Below, one piece after another: positions 35,793-44,019 of a stretch of 64,000 bases of DNA. Both the position numbers and the translations under genes were made by a program. Every line of letters starts with the position of its first letter. Positions within the stretch are counted from its first letter, which is position 1. The DNA lies in NCBI RefSeq assembly GCF_019599275.1, contig NZ_JAHZTD010000001.1:248001-312000 (forward strand), in the 5' to 3' direction. The stretch is from Hymenobacter sp. HSC-4F20. GTDB lineage: Bacteria; Bacteroidota; Bacteroidia; Cytophagales; Hymenobacteraceae. Below the pieces are notes generated by a model that saw only the letters and a list, made by a program, of their open reading frames with translations, was not told where the DNA came from and did no database searches.

Positions 35793-36677
35793 ATGAGACC
35801 CTCTTCTTTTCCCCCGGACGTAGTACGGGTTCAGCGCCAGCTCAGGGCCTTGCGCCACTTGAGTTTGCGGCGCCACTCCATTTCGGAGCTGGCCGCCCGG
35901 GTTCGCCGCCTGCTTACCGGGCACCCCGTTCGCTGCATTGAGTTACCGGCTGGGGTGCTCGTGTACCGCGGAGTAGCCCGTGAACAACCTCCTACCTACT
36001 GGTCAGAGGTATCCTATCCGCCCCCCGAGCGGGTACATTACGATCAGCGGATGAACCGGGCTGGGCAGCCCATGTTCTACGCCAGTGCCACTTGGCACCC
36101 CCCCTTTTTCGAAGCCGGCGTGCAGCCCGATGACCAGATCTTGATTAGCCGCTGGATAAGTCGGGCCCCATTGCGGCTGGTAAGCTTCCACGAACCGGAT
36201 CAGTGTGCCGACGATCCGCACTCCGACCGTAACCAGTTGTTTGGGCAGGCCTGGGCGGCGCTACCCGAGCCCGCCCGCCTGGTATCTGCTTTCCTCACGC
36301 GGGTATTTATCCGGCCCGTGTCGCAGCAGAACGCTCATCACTACCGCTTGTCTATTGCTGTAGCCGAAGCCTGTGAGTTGGGCAGTGCCTTCGATGGAAT
36401 ACTCTACCCATCCGCTGCCATGACCTCCCCCGCCCACAATTTAGCCTTGCATCCCAGCTGCCTCGATACCGGAAAGCTAGAGTTACAATACGTAGAGCAA
36501 CTGCGGGTAAATCGCGTAGGGATTGACGAATTAGACGTATGCTCCTTAAACTTTGCAAACCGGTTTGATAAGCAGGGGCGCTTGCAATGGCTGAACCAGC
36601 CCGGTAACTGGGTGCTGCGGGAGGCTGGTCATAGCACCATCTACTATCGTCAGCCCACTGGCAAGTGGAATTCGTGA
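35793..36677 (+). CDS. RES-domain protein (putative NAD+-targeting fold)
   Basis: 294 residues from the ATG at 35793. VYRGVAREQPPTYWSEVSYPPPERVHYDQRMNRAGQPMFYAS (about 53-95) and DGILYPSA (about 208-215) match the RES domain, whose name residues Arg, Glu and Ser can be placed in this stretch, in FFEAG and in YPSA. Small RES toxins degrade NAD+ and pair with Xre antitoxins. This one is longer and has no Xre-like neighbour, so the toxin role is uncertain. Confidence 0.65.
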   Translation: MRPSSFPPDVVRVQRQLRALRHLSLRRHSISELAARVRRLLTGHPVRCIELPAGVLVYRGVAREQPPTYWSEVSYPPPERVHYDQRMNRAGQPMFYASATWHPPFFEAGVQPDDQILISRWISRAPLRLVSFHEPDQCADDPHSDRNQLFGQAWAALPEPARLVSAFLTRVFIRPVSQQNAHHYRLSIAVAEACELGSAFDGILYPSAAMTSPAHNLALHPSCLDTGKLELQYVEQLRVNRVGIDELDVCSLNFANRFDKQGRLQWLNQPGNWVLREAGHSTIYYRQPTGKWNS

Positions 36678-36797
36678 ATGGGACCACGCAATGAGCCAGT
36701 AAATAGCGAGCAGTCAGATTGCCAAGCGGTTAGAAGCATAGTCCAATACTAATATTTTCCTAAGCTTCGTATACGTATAAGTACGTGTTTAACGGGG

Positions 36798-36814
36798 ATA
36801 AATACGGTTTTTTA
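36798..36814 (+). promoter_or_regulatory. Shared motif ATAAATACGGTTTTTTA (site B), upstream of the ferritin-like pair
   Basis: Exact copy of the 17-mer at 29170-29186, here 72 bp before the ATG at 36887. The preceding 30 bp include CGTATACGTATAAGTACG, which resembles the CGTATAAG beside site A. No TAnnTTTG box is evident between the motif and the gene. Confidence 0.5.
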
Positions 36815-36886
36815 TCTAATAGAAAGGTGTTTTTATGCCCACTAGCGTACAACGGGCAGTGTTCCACTAGTTACCATCTTCCCTCT

Positions 36887-37639
36887 ATGATGACAAATTC
36901 CGCTTCCCAAAACCCTGCGGCAGCCGGTACCCCAGCCGGCGTACCCCGTCGTGCTTTTCTTCGCTACACCGGAGCCAGCGTGGCATTAACTGGTCTGCTT
37001 CTGGCTGGCTGCGACGACGATAGTGATGATGTTGATGCCAACCTGTTGGACGTTGGCACGGGGGATGAGGGCATTCTGAATTACGCGTACGCCCTGGAGC
37101 AATTAGAGGCGGCCTTTTACGCACAGATCAAGAATGGCACCTACTACAAAGGCTTACCAGCCAACAGCGCCGAGAAGCAAATCCTTGATGATTTGGCCCT
37201 GCACGAGCAGGCCCACGTTAACTTCTTCAAGGCTGCGCTCGGCAACAAAGCCATTAAAGAGCTGGAGCCCGATTTTAGCCAAATCAACTTCAACGACAAG
37301 GGTAGCGTGCTGACCAATGCCCAGGCTTTTGAAGATCTGGGGGTAGCCGCCTATAATGGTGCCGGCCGCTTTATCGCTTCGCCCACTAACCTGGCCCTGG
37401 CAGGTAAAATCGTGTCCGTAGAAGCCCGTCACGCCGCTCTAATCCGTGATCTGCGCCAGTACAACAGCTTTGTAGCTTCTGATGTGGTAGACGTTTTCAC
37501 CCCCACTTCGGCTACATCGGCTCCCGGTGCAGGATCAGGCACGGGCAAAGAAAAGTCGAAGCGCCCGCAGGAAGTGCTGGCTACGGCTAACCAGTTCCTA
37601 AAAAGCGGCTCTAAGCTGAGTGCTACCAGCTTCAGCTAA
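36887..37639 (+). CDS. Ferritin-like protein with Tat/lipoprotein signal
   Basis: 250 residues from the ATG at 36887; the ATG at 36890 is equally possible. The N-terminus PRRAFLRYTGASVALTGLLLAGC combines a twin-arginine motif with a lipobox Cys (about 45), so it is probably exported folded and lipid-anchored. A ferritin-like domain (about 60-200) shows ILNYAYALEQLEAAFYAQI, LHEQAHVNFFKAAL and KIVSVEARHAALIRDL with Glu/His metal ligands. The C-terminal 50 residues are low complexity. It is followed after 57 bp by a second ferritin-like gene. Confidence 0.88.
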   Translation: MMTNSASQNPAAAGTPAGVPRRAFLRYTGASVALTGLLLAGCDDDSDDVDANLLDVGTGDEGILNYAYALEQLEAAFYAQIKNGTYYKGLPANSAEKQILDDLALHEQAHVNFFKAALGNKAIKELEPDFSQINFNDKGSVLTNAQAFEDLGVAAYNGAGRFIASPTNLALAGKIVSVEARHAALIRDLRQYNSFVASDVVDVFTPTSATSAPGAGSGTGKEKSKRPQEVLATANQFLKSGSKLSATSFS

Positions 37640-37696
37640 CCTTTTTCGCCTCCGGCTACCCCTGTTTATCCCCCTACAATTGACATTCCTTCCATC

Positions 37697-38647
37697 ATGG
37701 ATTTATTTAAACTGATTTCCGACATCGAGAAAGTTGACCCAGAGGTTTACGAGCGTTTGGATCCTCGCCGTCGGGTGTTCAAGCACTTTGGCCTAGCTGG
37801 CAAGGCTGTAACTGCCGCCATGCTGCCTGGTTTGGTAAGCGGCATTTTCCAGCGCGCCTATGGTCAGACTACTTCCCTGACCCCCGAAATTACCCAGGTG
37901 CTGAACTTGGCTCTTAGCCTGGAGTATCTGGAGTTCTACTTCTACGACAGCGGCTTGAAAGCCAGCAACCTGATTCCAGCAACGGACCGCCCGGCTTTCG
38001 AAACTATCCGCAACGATGAGTCCGGCCACATCAAAGTACTGCGTGAGGTGCTTGGCACTGCTGCCATTGCTGACCCCACCCGTGACGCCTTCGACTACAC
38101 AGGTGGTAAAGGTTTGCTTCCCGGGCCTTTCGCCACGGTATTCACTGACTACAAAATTTTCTTGGGGGTAGCACAATCCTTCGTGGATACTGGGGTACGC
38201 GCTTATAAAGGCGGTGCTCCCGTGCTGATGCCAAACAAAGACATCCTGGAGTCAGCCCTGAACATCCACTCCGTAGAAGCGCGGCACTCGTCGCACGTGC
38301 GTACGGTACGCCGCGGGGTAGAATTGGGTAACGCCACTGCTACAGCTGTTGCCGGCGACCTGAACAACCTGAACAAAATCCCCAAAAGCTGGATTTCGGG
38401 TATCGACAACGGTGGCCCTTCGCCGAACACGACACCTTCTACGACTCCAGTATATGGCGCAGGCAACCCTGCTGCTACCTACCCAGCCGAGAATAACACA
38501 ACCCAAGCTGGTGTTCCGATTGAAAACAGCGCGATGGGTATCACTGCCGCGGCTGCTTCCGAAGCTTTCGACGAGCCGCTTGACCCAACCACGGTGAAGA
38601 GCATCGCTCGTAACTTCGTGAAAGCTACCACTACGCTGTTTGTATAA
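37697..38647 (+). CDS. Ferritin-like protein, second of pair, probable Tat substrate
   Basis: 316 residues. An N-terminal 23-residue stretch precedes RRRVFKHFGLAGKAVTAAMLPGLVSGIFQRAYGQ, which reads as a twin-arginine signal. The ferritin-like domain (about 65-215) has LNLALSLEYLEFYFYDSGL, RNDESGHIKVLREVL and ALNIHSVEARHSSHVRTVRR. It shares the helix pattern of the preceding gene, and the two are probably co-transcribed and work together. Similar pairs have been linked with desiccation or oxidative stress, which is inference here. Confidence 0.88.
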   Translation: MDLFKLISDIEKVDPEVYERLDPRRRVFKHFGLAGKAVTAAMLPGLVSGIFQRAYGQTTSLTPEITQVLNLALSLEYLEFYFYDSGLKASNLIPATDRPAFETIRNDESGHIKVLREVLGTAAIADPTRDAFDYTGGKGLLPGPFATVFTDYKIFLGVAQSFVDTGVRAYKGGAPVLMPNKDILESALNIHSVEARHSSHVRTVRRGVELGNATATAVAGDLNNLNKIPKSWISGIDNGGPSPNTTPSTTPVYGAGNPAATYPAENNTTQAGVPIENSAMGITAAAASEAFDEPLDPTTVKSIARNFVKATTTLFV

Positions 38648-38681
38648 AGCAGCCTTGATGATAGCCTAGCCTAAAGCATAC

Positions 38682-38741
38682 GTGCCTCTTTCTTGCCGCT
38701 TGCCTTACCCAGTAGGGAAGTGTTGCGCAGGAAAGAGGCAC
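38682..38741 (+). terminator. Hairpin after the ferritin-like pair
   Basis: Arms GTGCCTCTTTC (38682-38692) and GAAAGAGGCAC (38731-38741) pair over 11 bp, with partial pairing of the inner TTGC/GCGCA segments. No T-run. The rest of 38648-38930 contains only the next tRNA promoter. Confidence 0.6.
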
Positions 38742-38860
38742 TCATGCGAGGGTGGCTACCCCAGGTAAGGAAACACACCTAGGACTGTAATTTTTCACTC
38801 TGACTAAGAACAAGTTAATAGTAGAAACGGGCTATAGTAAGCAGAAAAGCTTCTGTGGTG

Positions 38861-38891
38861 TTGCATTACTAACCTGAAGCCTCTACTTTTG
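38861..38891 (+). promoter_or_regulatory. Promoter of tRNA-Lys copy 2
   Basis: TTG at 38861-38863, 20-bp spacer, TACTTTTG at 38884-38891. Same boxes and spacing as copy 1. Confidence 0.7.
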
Positions 38892-38930
38892 CACTCCCTT
38901 CCAGAAAGCACCGCCTAAGGAAAGGAAAAT

Positions 38931-39003
38931 GATTCTGTAGCTCAGCTGGTAGAGCAATACACTTTTAATGTATGGGTCCTGGGTTCGAATCCCAGCGGAA
39001 TCA
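38931..39003 (+). tRNA. tRNA-Lys (anticodon UUU), copy 2
   Basis: 73 nt, identical to the tRNA at 28958-29030, including discriminator A and absence of encoded CCA. The terminators of the two copies differ, so the duplicated unit does not extend far downstream. Confidence 0.97.
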
Positions 39004-39006
39004 CGA

Positions 39007-39045
39007 AAAAGCCCCGAATGCCTCTTGCATTCGGGGCTTTTGCTT
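39007..39045 (+). terminator. Terminator of tRNA-Lys copy 2
   Basis: Perfect 15-bp stem (39007-39021 with 39027-39041), 5-nt loop, T-rich end. Confidence 0.9.
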
Positions 39046-39104
39046 TCTGGTGGGGTAGGGAAATCAGGTTGACGTTCGTGTCAGTTCGCCTGGAGTGCTA
39101 CGGG

Positions 39105-39884
39105 CTACTTACCCTTGAACTTCTGAATGGCTTGGCGGGTGAACTCCGAAAGCACTAGACGGCCGCTGATGCCTGCGCGCTCAACCAGCAACTGGTCCCA
39201 GTGGTCGGTGCCGGCCCAAAGGACGCGCTTCAGATCTGTGAGGGCCTCCGGGTTGTAGGCGGCCAGCTTGAGGGCGAAGGCCTGCACCGCGGCATCCAGT
39301 GTTTCCACGGAGTCCAGTACTTCTGCGTAAAGCCCTTTCTGCTGCGCCCATTCGGCAGAGCGAAACTCAGCGGCATCGAGGGCTAGCTGGGCGTAGGCAG
39401 CCACGCCAATTTTGCGCTCCACGGCCGGACCTACCACGAACGGCCCAATGCCCACTACCAACTCACTGAGCTTTACGGCCGCCTGCGAGGTAGCAAAGCA
39501 ATAGTCGGTAGCGGCGGCTACCCCTACGCCGCCGCCAATGGCCTTGCCCTGCACGCGCCCGATAATGATTTTAGACGACAAACGACAGGCGTTAATCACC
39601 TTCGCGAAGCCGGAGAAAAACTCCAGTCCCTGGGCTTCATTTTCAATGGCTATCAGCTCATCGAAGCTAGCGCCGGCGCAAAAGGTTTTCGTGCCGTCAC
39701 TTTTCAGGATAATGACTTTTGTAGCCTCGGCCTCGCTAACGGTGGTAATGGTGGTGGCTAGCTCCGTGAGCAGGGCACCCGGTAGCGAGTTGTGCGAAGG
39801 ATGAAAAAAGGAAATGGTAGCAATGCCGTGGGCATCGGTTGTGGCTTCAACTTTCCCGGCGGTTAAGGTATCGGAAGTGCTCAT
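39105..39884 (-). CDS. Enoyl-CoA hydratase/isomerase family protein at the end of the paa cluster
   Basis: 259 residues with the crotonase fold: FFHPSHNSLPGALL, oxyanion-hole segments TFCAGASFDEL and GKAIGGGVGVAAATD, and KLSELVVGIGPFVVGPAVERKIG. The first catalytic Glu of classical hydratases (GxxCELAL) is Val here, while the second (SEL) is present. The pattern resembles methylglutaconyl-CoA-hydratase-like members. It may serve as PaaF (2,3-dehydroadipyl-CoA hydratase), but this is uncertain. A strong hairpin separates it from paaZ, so it may be transcribed separately. Confidence 0.8.
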   Translation of the reverse strand: MSTSDTLTAGKVEATTDAHGIATISFFHPSHNSLPGALLTELATTITTVSEAEATKVIILKSDGTKTFCAGASFDELIAIENEAQGLEFFSGFAKVINACRLSSKIIIGRVQGKAIGGGVGVAAATDYCFATSQAAVKLSELVVGIGPFVVGPAVERKIGVAAYAQLALDAAEFRSAEWAQQKGLYAEVLDSVETLDAAVQAFALKLAAYNPEALTDLKRVLWAGTDHWDQLLVERAGISGRLVLSEFTRQAIQKFKGK

Positions 39885-39902
39885 GTAGTGGGTTGCGTAC
39901 TG

Positions 39903-39952
39903 TATCCGAGCATACTCCTGGGCTTCAGCAAGCCGGGGAGTATGCTCGGATA
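39903..39952. terminator. Long hairpin between paaZ and the last enoyl-CoA hydratase gene
   Basis: A 16-bp perfect stem (39903-39918 with 39937-39952). The 18-nt loop contains its own GGCTT/AAGCC hairpin. It lies 3 bp after the paaZ stop codon. Confidence 0.75.
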
Positions 39953-39955
39953 GCC

Positions 39956-42007
39956 TTATTCTTGATTCTTTTTCTTTACCATAGTAAGGATGGTAGCCAC
40001 GGCTACGGTGTCGCCAGCTTCATCAGATACCTGCACCAGCCAGCGCACAATACCTTTGGCTACATCGTCCTCCGAGCGTTTTTCCTGGCCGATTTTCTCC
40101 TTCACCGTCAGCTGCACCCCGATAGTCATGCCGGGATAGACGGGCTTGGTAAAGCGGCACTCATCGAGGCCGTAGTTCAGCAGGACCGGACCTTTGCGCG
40201 GGTCTACGAACATGCCGGCGGCCTTGCTCAGGATGTAGTAGCCGTGCGCTACCCGGCCCGTAAACAGGGTGCCCTCCAGAGAGGTAGCATCCACGTGCGC
40301 GTAGAAATTGTCGCCCGACACTTGGGCAAAGTTGGTGATGTCGGCCTCCGTAACGGTGTGGCGGTGCGTGGTGTAGGTTTGCCCGATTTCCAGCTCCTCG
40401 AAGTAGTGCTGAAAGGGGTGTTTGTCGCGTTCCAGCTGCTTGGCGCCTTGCTGATACACGTCGGTAATGGCAGTAAGCATGGTAGGGGAGCCTTGCACGG
40501 CTACCCGCTGCATGAAGTGCTCCACGCCGCGGGTTCCGCCCATTTCCTGCCCGCCCCCAGCGCGGCCGGGCCCACCGTGGATAAGCAACGGCATTGGGGA
40601 ACCGTGGCCGGTGCTTTCCTTGGCTACCTCGTTGTTCAGCACCAGGATGCGGCCGTGGTGAGTAGCTGCGCCCAGCACAAACTCCTGGGCCACCTGCGGG
40701 TCGTTGGTGGCCACGGAGCACACCAGGGAGCCTTTACCCATGTTAGCCAGCTTCACGGCATCGTGCACGTCCTTATAAGGCATGAGGGTAGTTACCGGGC
40801 CGAAGGCCTCTACCTCGTGTGATTCGGTGAAGCGGAAGGGGTCGGGGTTCAGCAGCAGAATGGGCGAAACGAAGGCACCCACTTTGCAGTCCCCGCCAAT
40901 CACCTGCACGTTGTCCAGGTCGCCGTACACAATGGGCGTGTTCTTGGCTAGCTGCTGCACTTTCTCGCGCAGACGTTTTACCTGCTCCATGCCCGCCAGT
41001 GCGCCCATGCGTACGCCCTCGGCCTGCGGGTGGCCAATGGTGGTTTGGGCCAGGGCCTTGCCGAGAGCAATCTGCACGTCTTCCACCAGGTTTTCGGGCA
41101 CAATGGCGCGACGAATAGCGGTGCACTTCTGCCCAGCCTTGGCCGTCATTTCCTTGCGCACTTCCTTGATAAAGAGGTCGAACTCCGGCGTGCCAGGCAC
41201 GGCGTCGGGGCCCAGGATGGCGGCATTCAGCGAGTCGGCTTCCAGGTTGAAGGGTACGGCTTCCTGAATGATGCGCGGGTGCGCTTTCAGCTTACGGCCG
41301 GTTTCGGCGGAGCCCGTGAACGTTACCACGTCGCGGTAGTCCACGCTGTCGAGAATACCGATGCCGGAGCCGACTACCAACTGTAGGGCGCCATCGGGCA
41401 AGATGCCGGAAGCAATAATTTCGCGCACCACGGCTTCGGTGAGGTAGGCGGTAGGCACGGCCGGCTTTACAATGGCCGGCATACCCGCCAGCAGGTTCAC
41501 GGCAATCTTCTCCAGCATGCCCCAGATGGGGAAGTTGTAGGCATTGATATGCACGGCTACCCCTTCGCGCGGCACCATAATGTGCTGGGCCATAAACGAG
41601 CCGCCCTTCGACAGCCCAATCGGCTCCCCATCCACAAAGAAGGGCTTATCAGGGAATTTACGACGTAGGGAAGCGTTAGCGAACAGGTTGCCAATGCCGC
41701 CTTCAATATCAATCCAGGAGTCGGCGCGGGTGGCGCCGGAGCGGTAGCTTAAGGTATAGAACTCTTCCTTCTTGGTGTTGAGGTGCAAAGCCAGGGCCTT
41801 CAGCATGCGGCCCCGCTCGTGGAAGGTCATGCGGCGCAGGGCCGGGTTGCCCACGCGGCGACCATAGTCGAGCATGGCGGCAAAGTCCAGACCTTCGCCG
41901 TCGGCCAGGGCAATGACTTCGCCAGTGGAGGCGTCGTAGAGCTCTTGCTTTTGGCCCGAGCCGGGCATCCAGCGGCCCAGGGCATAATTTTCGAGGGTGG
42001 GAGTCAT
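39956..42007 (-). CDS. paaZ: Phenylacetate degradation bifunctional protein PaaZ
   Basis: 683 residues from the ATG at 42007 (MTPTLENYALGRW); an upstream start would add 30 unrelated residues. The N-terminal aldehyde dehydrogenase (about 1-520) has the catalytic Glu in FNLEADSLNAAI and Cys in AGQKCTAIRR. The C-terminal MaoC-like hotdog hydratase (about 535-680) has the Asp/His pair in VSGDNFYAHVD. PaaZ opens the oxepin ring of oxepin-CoA and oxidises the resulting semialdehyde. It is the last gene of the main paa run. Confidence 0.96.
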   Translation of the reverse strand: MTPTLENYALGRWMPGSGQKQELYDASTGEVIALADGEGLDFAAMLDYGRRVGNPALRRMTFHERGRMLKALALHLNTKKEEFYTLSYRSGATRADSWIDIEGGIGNLFANASLRRKFPDKPFFVDGEPIGLSKGGSFMAQHIMVPREGVAVHINAYNFPIWGMLEKIAVNLLAGMPAIVKPAVPTAYLTEAVVREIIASGILPDGALQLVVGSGIGILDSVDYRDVVTFTGSAETGRKLKAHPRIIQEAVPFNLEADSLNAAILGPDAVPGTPEFDLFIKEVRKEMTAKAGQKCTAIRRAIVPENLVEDVQIALGKALAQTTIGHPQAEGVRMGALAGMEQVKRLREKVQQLAKNTPIVYGDLDNVQVIGGDCKVGAFVSPILLLNPDPFRFTESHEVEAFGPVTTLMPYKDVHDAVKLANMGKGSLVCSVATNDPQVAQEFVLGAATHHGRILVLNNEVAKESTGHGSPMPLLIHGGPGRAGGGQEMGGTRGVEHFMQRVAVQGSPTMLTAITDVYQQGAKQLERDKHPFQHYFEELEIGQTYTTHRHTVTEADITNFAQVSGDNFYAHVDATSLEGTLFTGRVAHGYYILSKAAGMFVDPRKGPVLLNYGLDECRFTKPVYPGMTIGVQLTVKEKIGQEKRSEDDVAKGIVRWLVQVSDEAGDTVAVATILTMVKKKNQE

Positions 42008-42103
42008 ATAATAAGGAAGGGAAGATGTAGAGAAATTACGGGGGTAGGGAAGTTCATGCCCCTTGCCCGTTGGGGTAAGCGGGGCGGGGTAGGCCAAGTC
42101 AAT

Positions 42104-42703
42104 TTACTCGCTGGTTTTGCGCTCGGCCCAAGTCTGGTAGCCACCGTGCTGCACGGCGCGGTCGGCGGGCACTGCGCGCAGGGGCTCGCAGGGCTGCAGA
42201 GTAGCGTGCAAGTCGGCGGGTAGCTGCATGTAGATGTGGGTGCCTTCGGTTTTCCAGGCTAGCATCTCGTCGCTGACCTGCCGGATGATTTTGTGCGGAT
42301 TGCCTACTACCAGGCTGCGGGGCGGAATTACCTCATCGGCCTTGATAAAGCTCAGAGCCCCAATAATGCTTTCGTCGCCGATTTCTACCCGGTCCATGAG
42401 CACAGCGTTCATGCCCACTAGCACGTTGCGGCCCACGGTGGCCCCGTGAATGATGGCGCCGTGGCCGATGTGGGCCATTTCCTTGAGCCGGGTGGTGGTG
42501 CCGGGAAACATATGCACGGTGCAGTTTTCCTGCACGTTGCAATTATCCTCAATGATGATCTGGCCCCAGTCGCCGCGAATGGCCGCGCCCGGCCCGATGT
42601 ACACGTTGCGGCCGATGATGACGTTGCCCGTCACGGTGGCCTGCGGGTGCACAAACGCCGACTCATGCACTACCGGCACGAACCCGTTGAAGGAGTAAAT
42701 CAT
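42104..42703 (-). CDS. paaY: PaaY-like hexapeptide-repeat thioesterase / gamma-carbonic anhydrase fold
   Basis: 199 residues from the ATG at 42703, which overlaps the thiolase stop codon as ATGA. Left-handed beta-helix hexapeptides (VTGNVIIGRNVYIGPGAAIRGD, IGHGAIIHGATVGRNVLVGMNAVLMD) and zinc-binding His in the gamma-carbonic-anhydrase pattern. In characterised paa clusters PaaY is a thioesterase that removes dead-end CoA products. It lies between paaJ-like thiolase and paaZ. Confidence 0.92.
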   Translation of the reverse strand: MIYSFNGFVPVVHESAFVHPQATVTGNVIIGRNVYIGPGAAIRGDWGQIIIEDNCNVQENCTVHMFPGTTTRLKEMAHIGHGAIIHGATVGRNVLVGMNAVLMDRVEIGDESIIGALSFIKADEVIPPRSLVVGNPHKIIRQVSDEMLAWKTEGTHIYMQLPADLHATLQPCEPLRAVPADRAVQHGGYQTWAERKTSE

Positions 42704-43905
42704 ACCTTTTCGATGATGGCGGCGTAGCCCTGGCCTACCCCCACGCACATCGTCACGAGGGCGTAGCGCTTGTTTTGCTTGTGCAGCTCCAGGGCCGCTG
42801 TGTTCAGGATGCGGGCTCCGCTCATGCCCAGCGGGTGGCCCAGGGCAATGGCGCCGCCGTTGGGGTTGATGCGCGGATCGTTGCCTTCCAGGCCCAGGCC
42901 CCGGACGCAAGCCAGGGTTTGCGCAGCAAAGGCTTCGTTGAACTCAATCAGGTCGATTTGGTCCAGGGTGAGGCCAGCTTTCTTTAGAGCTTGCTGAGAA
43001 GCTGGCACCGGCCCAATGCCCATAAAACGCGGCTCAACGCCCGCTACCCCCATGCTCACGATGCGGGCCCGCGGGGTGAGGTTATGCTGTTTTATCCCGT
43101 CCTCCGAAGCCAGCAGCAGCGCCGCCGCGCCATCATTCAGGCCCGAGGAGTTACCGGCCGTAACGGAGCCGTTTTTGCGGAAGGCCGGGCGCAACTTCGC
43201 CAGTCCTTCCAGGGTAGTATTCGACTTGATAAACTCATCCTCGGCAAACAGCACCGGCTCGCCCTTGCGCTGCGGAACAGCCACCGGCACAATTTCCTCG
43301 GCGAAGCGGCCGGAGTCGCGGGCCCGGCCGGCGCGCTGGTGCGAGTCGTAGGCGAACTGGTCCTGGTCTTCGCGGCTGATGTGGTCCCGCTCGGCCAGGT
43401 TCTCGGCCGTTTCGCCCATGGCGTCGATGCCGTACTGCTCCTCCATTTTAGGGTTCACGAAGCGCCATCCGAAGCTGGAATCGAACATCTGGGCGTCGCG
43501 GCCGAAGGCAGTGCTGGCTTTGGAAATTACCAAGGGGCCGCGGGTCATGTTCTCTACCCCGCCGGAAATAAACAAGTCACCGTCGCCGCTCTGGATGGCG
43601 CGGGCGGCCGCAATGCTGGCCGAGAGGCCCGAGGCGCAAAGGCGGTTCACGGTTTCGCCCGGAACGGAGGTAGGTAGGCCGGCCAGCAACAGGGCCATGC
43701 GGGCCACGTTGCGGTTGTCTTCGCCGGCTTGGTTGGCGCAGCCCAGAATGACGTCGGCAATGGCGGTGGGGTCGGCAGAGGGGTTGCGCCGCAGCAGCTC
43801 CTGCAGTACCAGGGCTGCCAGGTCGTCGGGGCGGACGGGAGCCAGGGAACCACCAAAGTTGCCGATGGGCGTCCGGATACCGTCGATGATATAGGCTTGG
43901 TTCAT
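42700..43905 (-). CDS. paaJ: Thiolase, probable beta-ketoadipyl-CoA thiolase (PaaJ/PcaF type)
   Basis: 401 residues from the ATG at 43905 ([19 protein letters not shown]). Catalytic Cys90 in [30 protein letters not shown] (His) and the C-terminal CVGVGQG (second Cys) complete the thiolase active site. In the phenylacetate pathway it releases acetyl-CoA at two steps. The name is from context, because thiolase specificity cannot be read directly. Overlaps paaY by 4 bp. Confidence 0.93.
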   Translation of the reverse strand: MNQAYIIDGIRTPIGNFGGSLAPVRPDDLAALVLQELLRRNPSADPTAIADVILGCANQAGEDNRNVARMALLLAGLPTSVPGETVNRLCASGLSASIAAARAIQSGDGDLFISGGVENMTRGPLVISKASTAFGRDAQMFDSSFGWRFVNPKMEEQYGIDAMGETAENLAERDHISREDQDQFAYDSHQRAGRARDSGRFAEEIVPVAVPQRKGEPVLFAEDEFIKSNTTLEGLAKLRPAFRKNGSVTAGNSSGLNDGAAALLLASEDGIKQHNLTPRARIVSMGVAGVEPRFMGIGPVPASQQALKKAGLTLDQIDLIEFNEAFAAQTLACVRGLGLEGNDPRINPNGGAIALGHPLGMSGARILNTAALELHKQNKRYALVTMCVGVGQGYAAIIEKV

Positions 43906-44019
43906 AAGATGATGAAAGGGAGAGGTAGTGGAATGACGAGTTGATACTCTGGTGGTGTAGGGCTGAATTTGGGCCACTCGGGGCTAGCAAACGCACTAGT
44001 TCACCACCTCACCAGTTCA

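Noticed and set aside
28958..39003. Integrative element between the two tRNA-Lys genes
   Set aside because: No integrase, excisionase, relaxase or phage gene was found in between, and the second tRNA is complete with its own promoter, which is unlike a simple att duplication. Kept only as a low-level finding.
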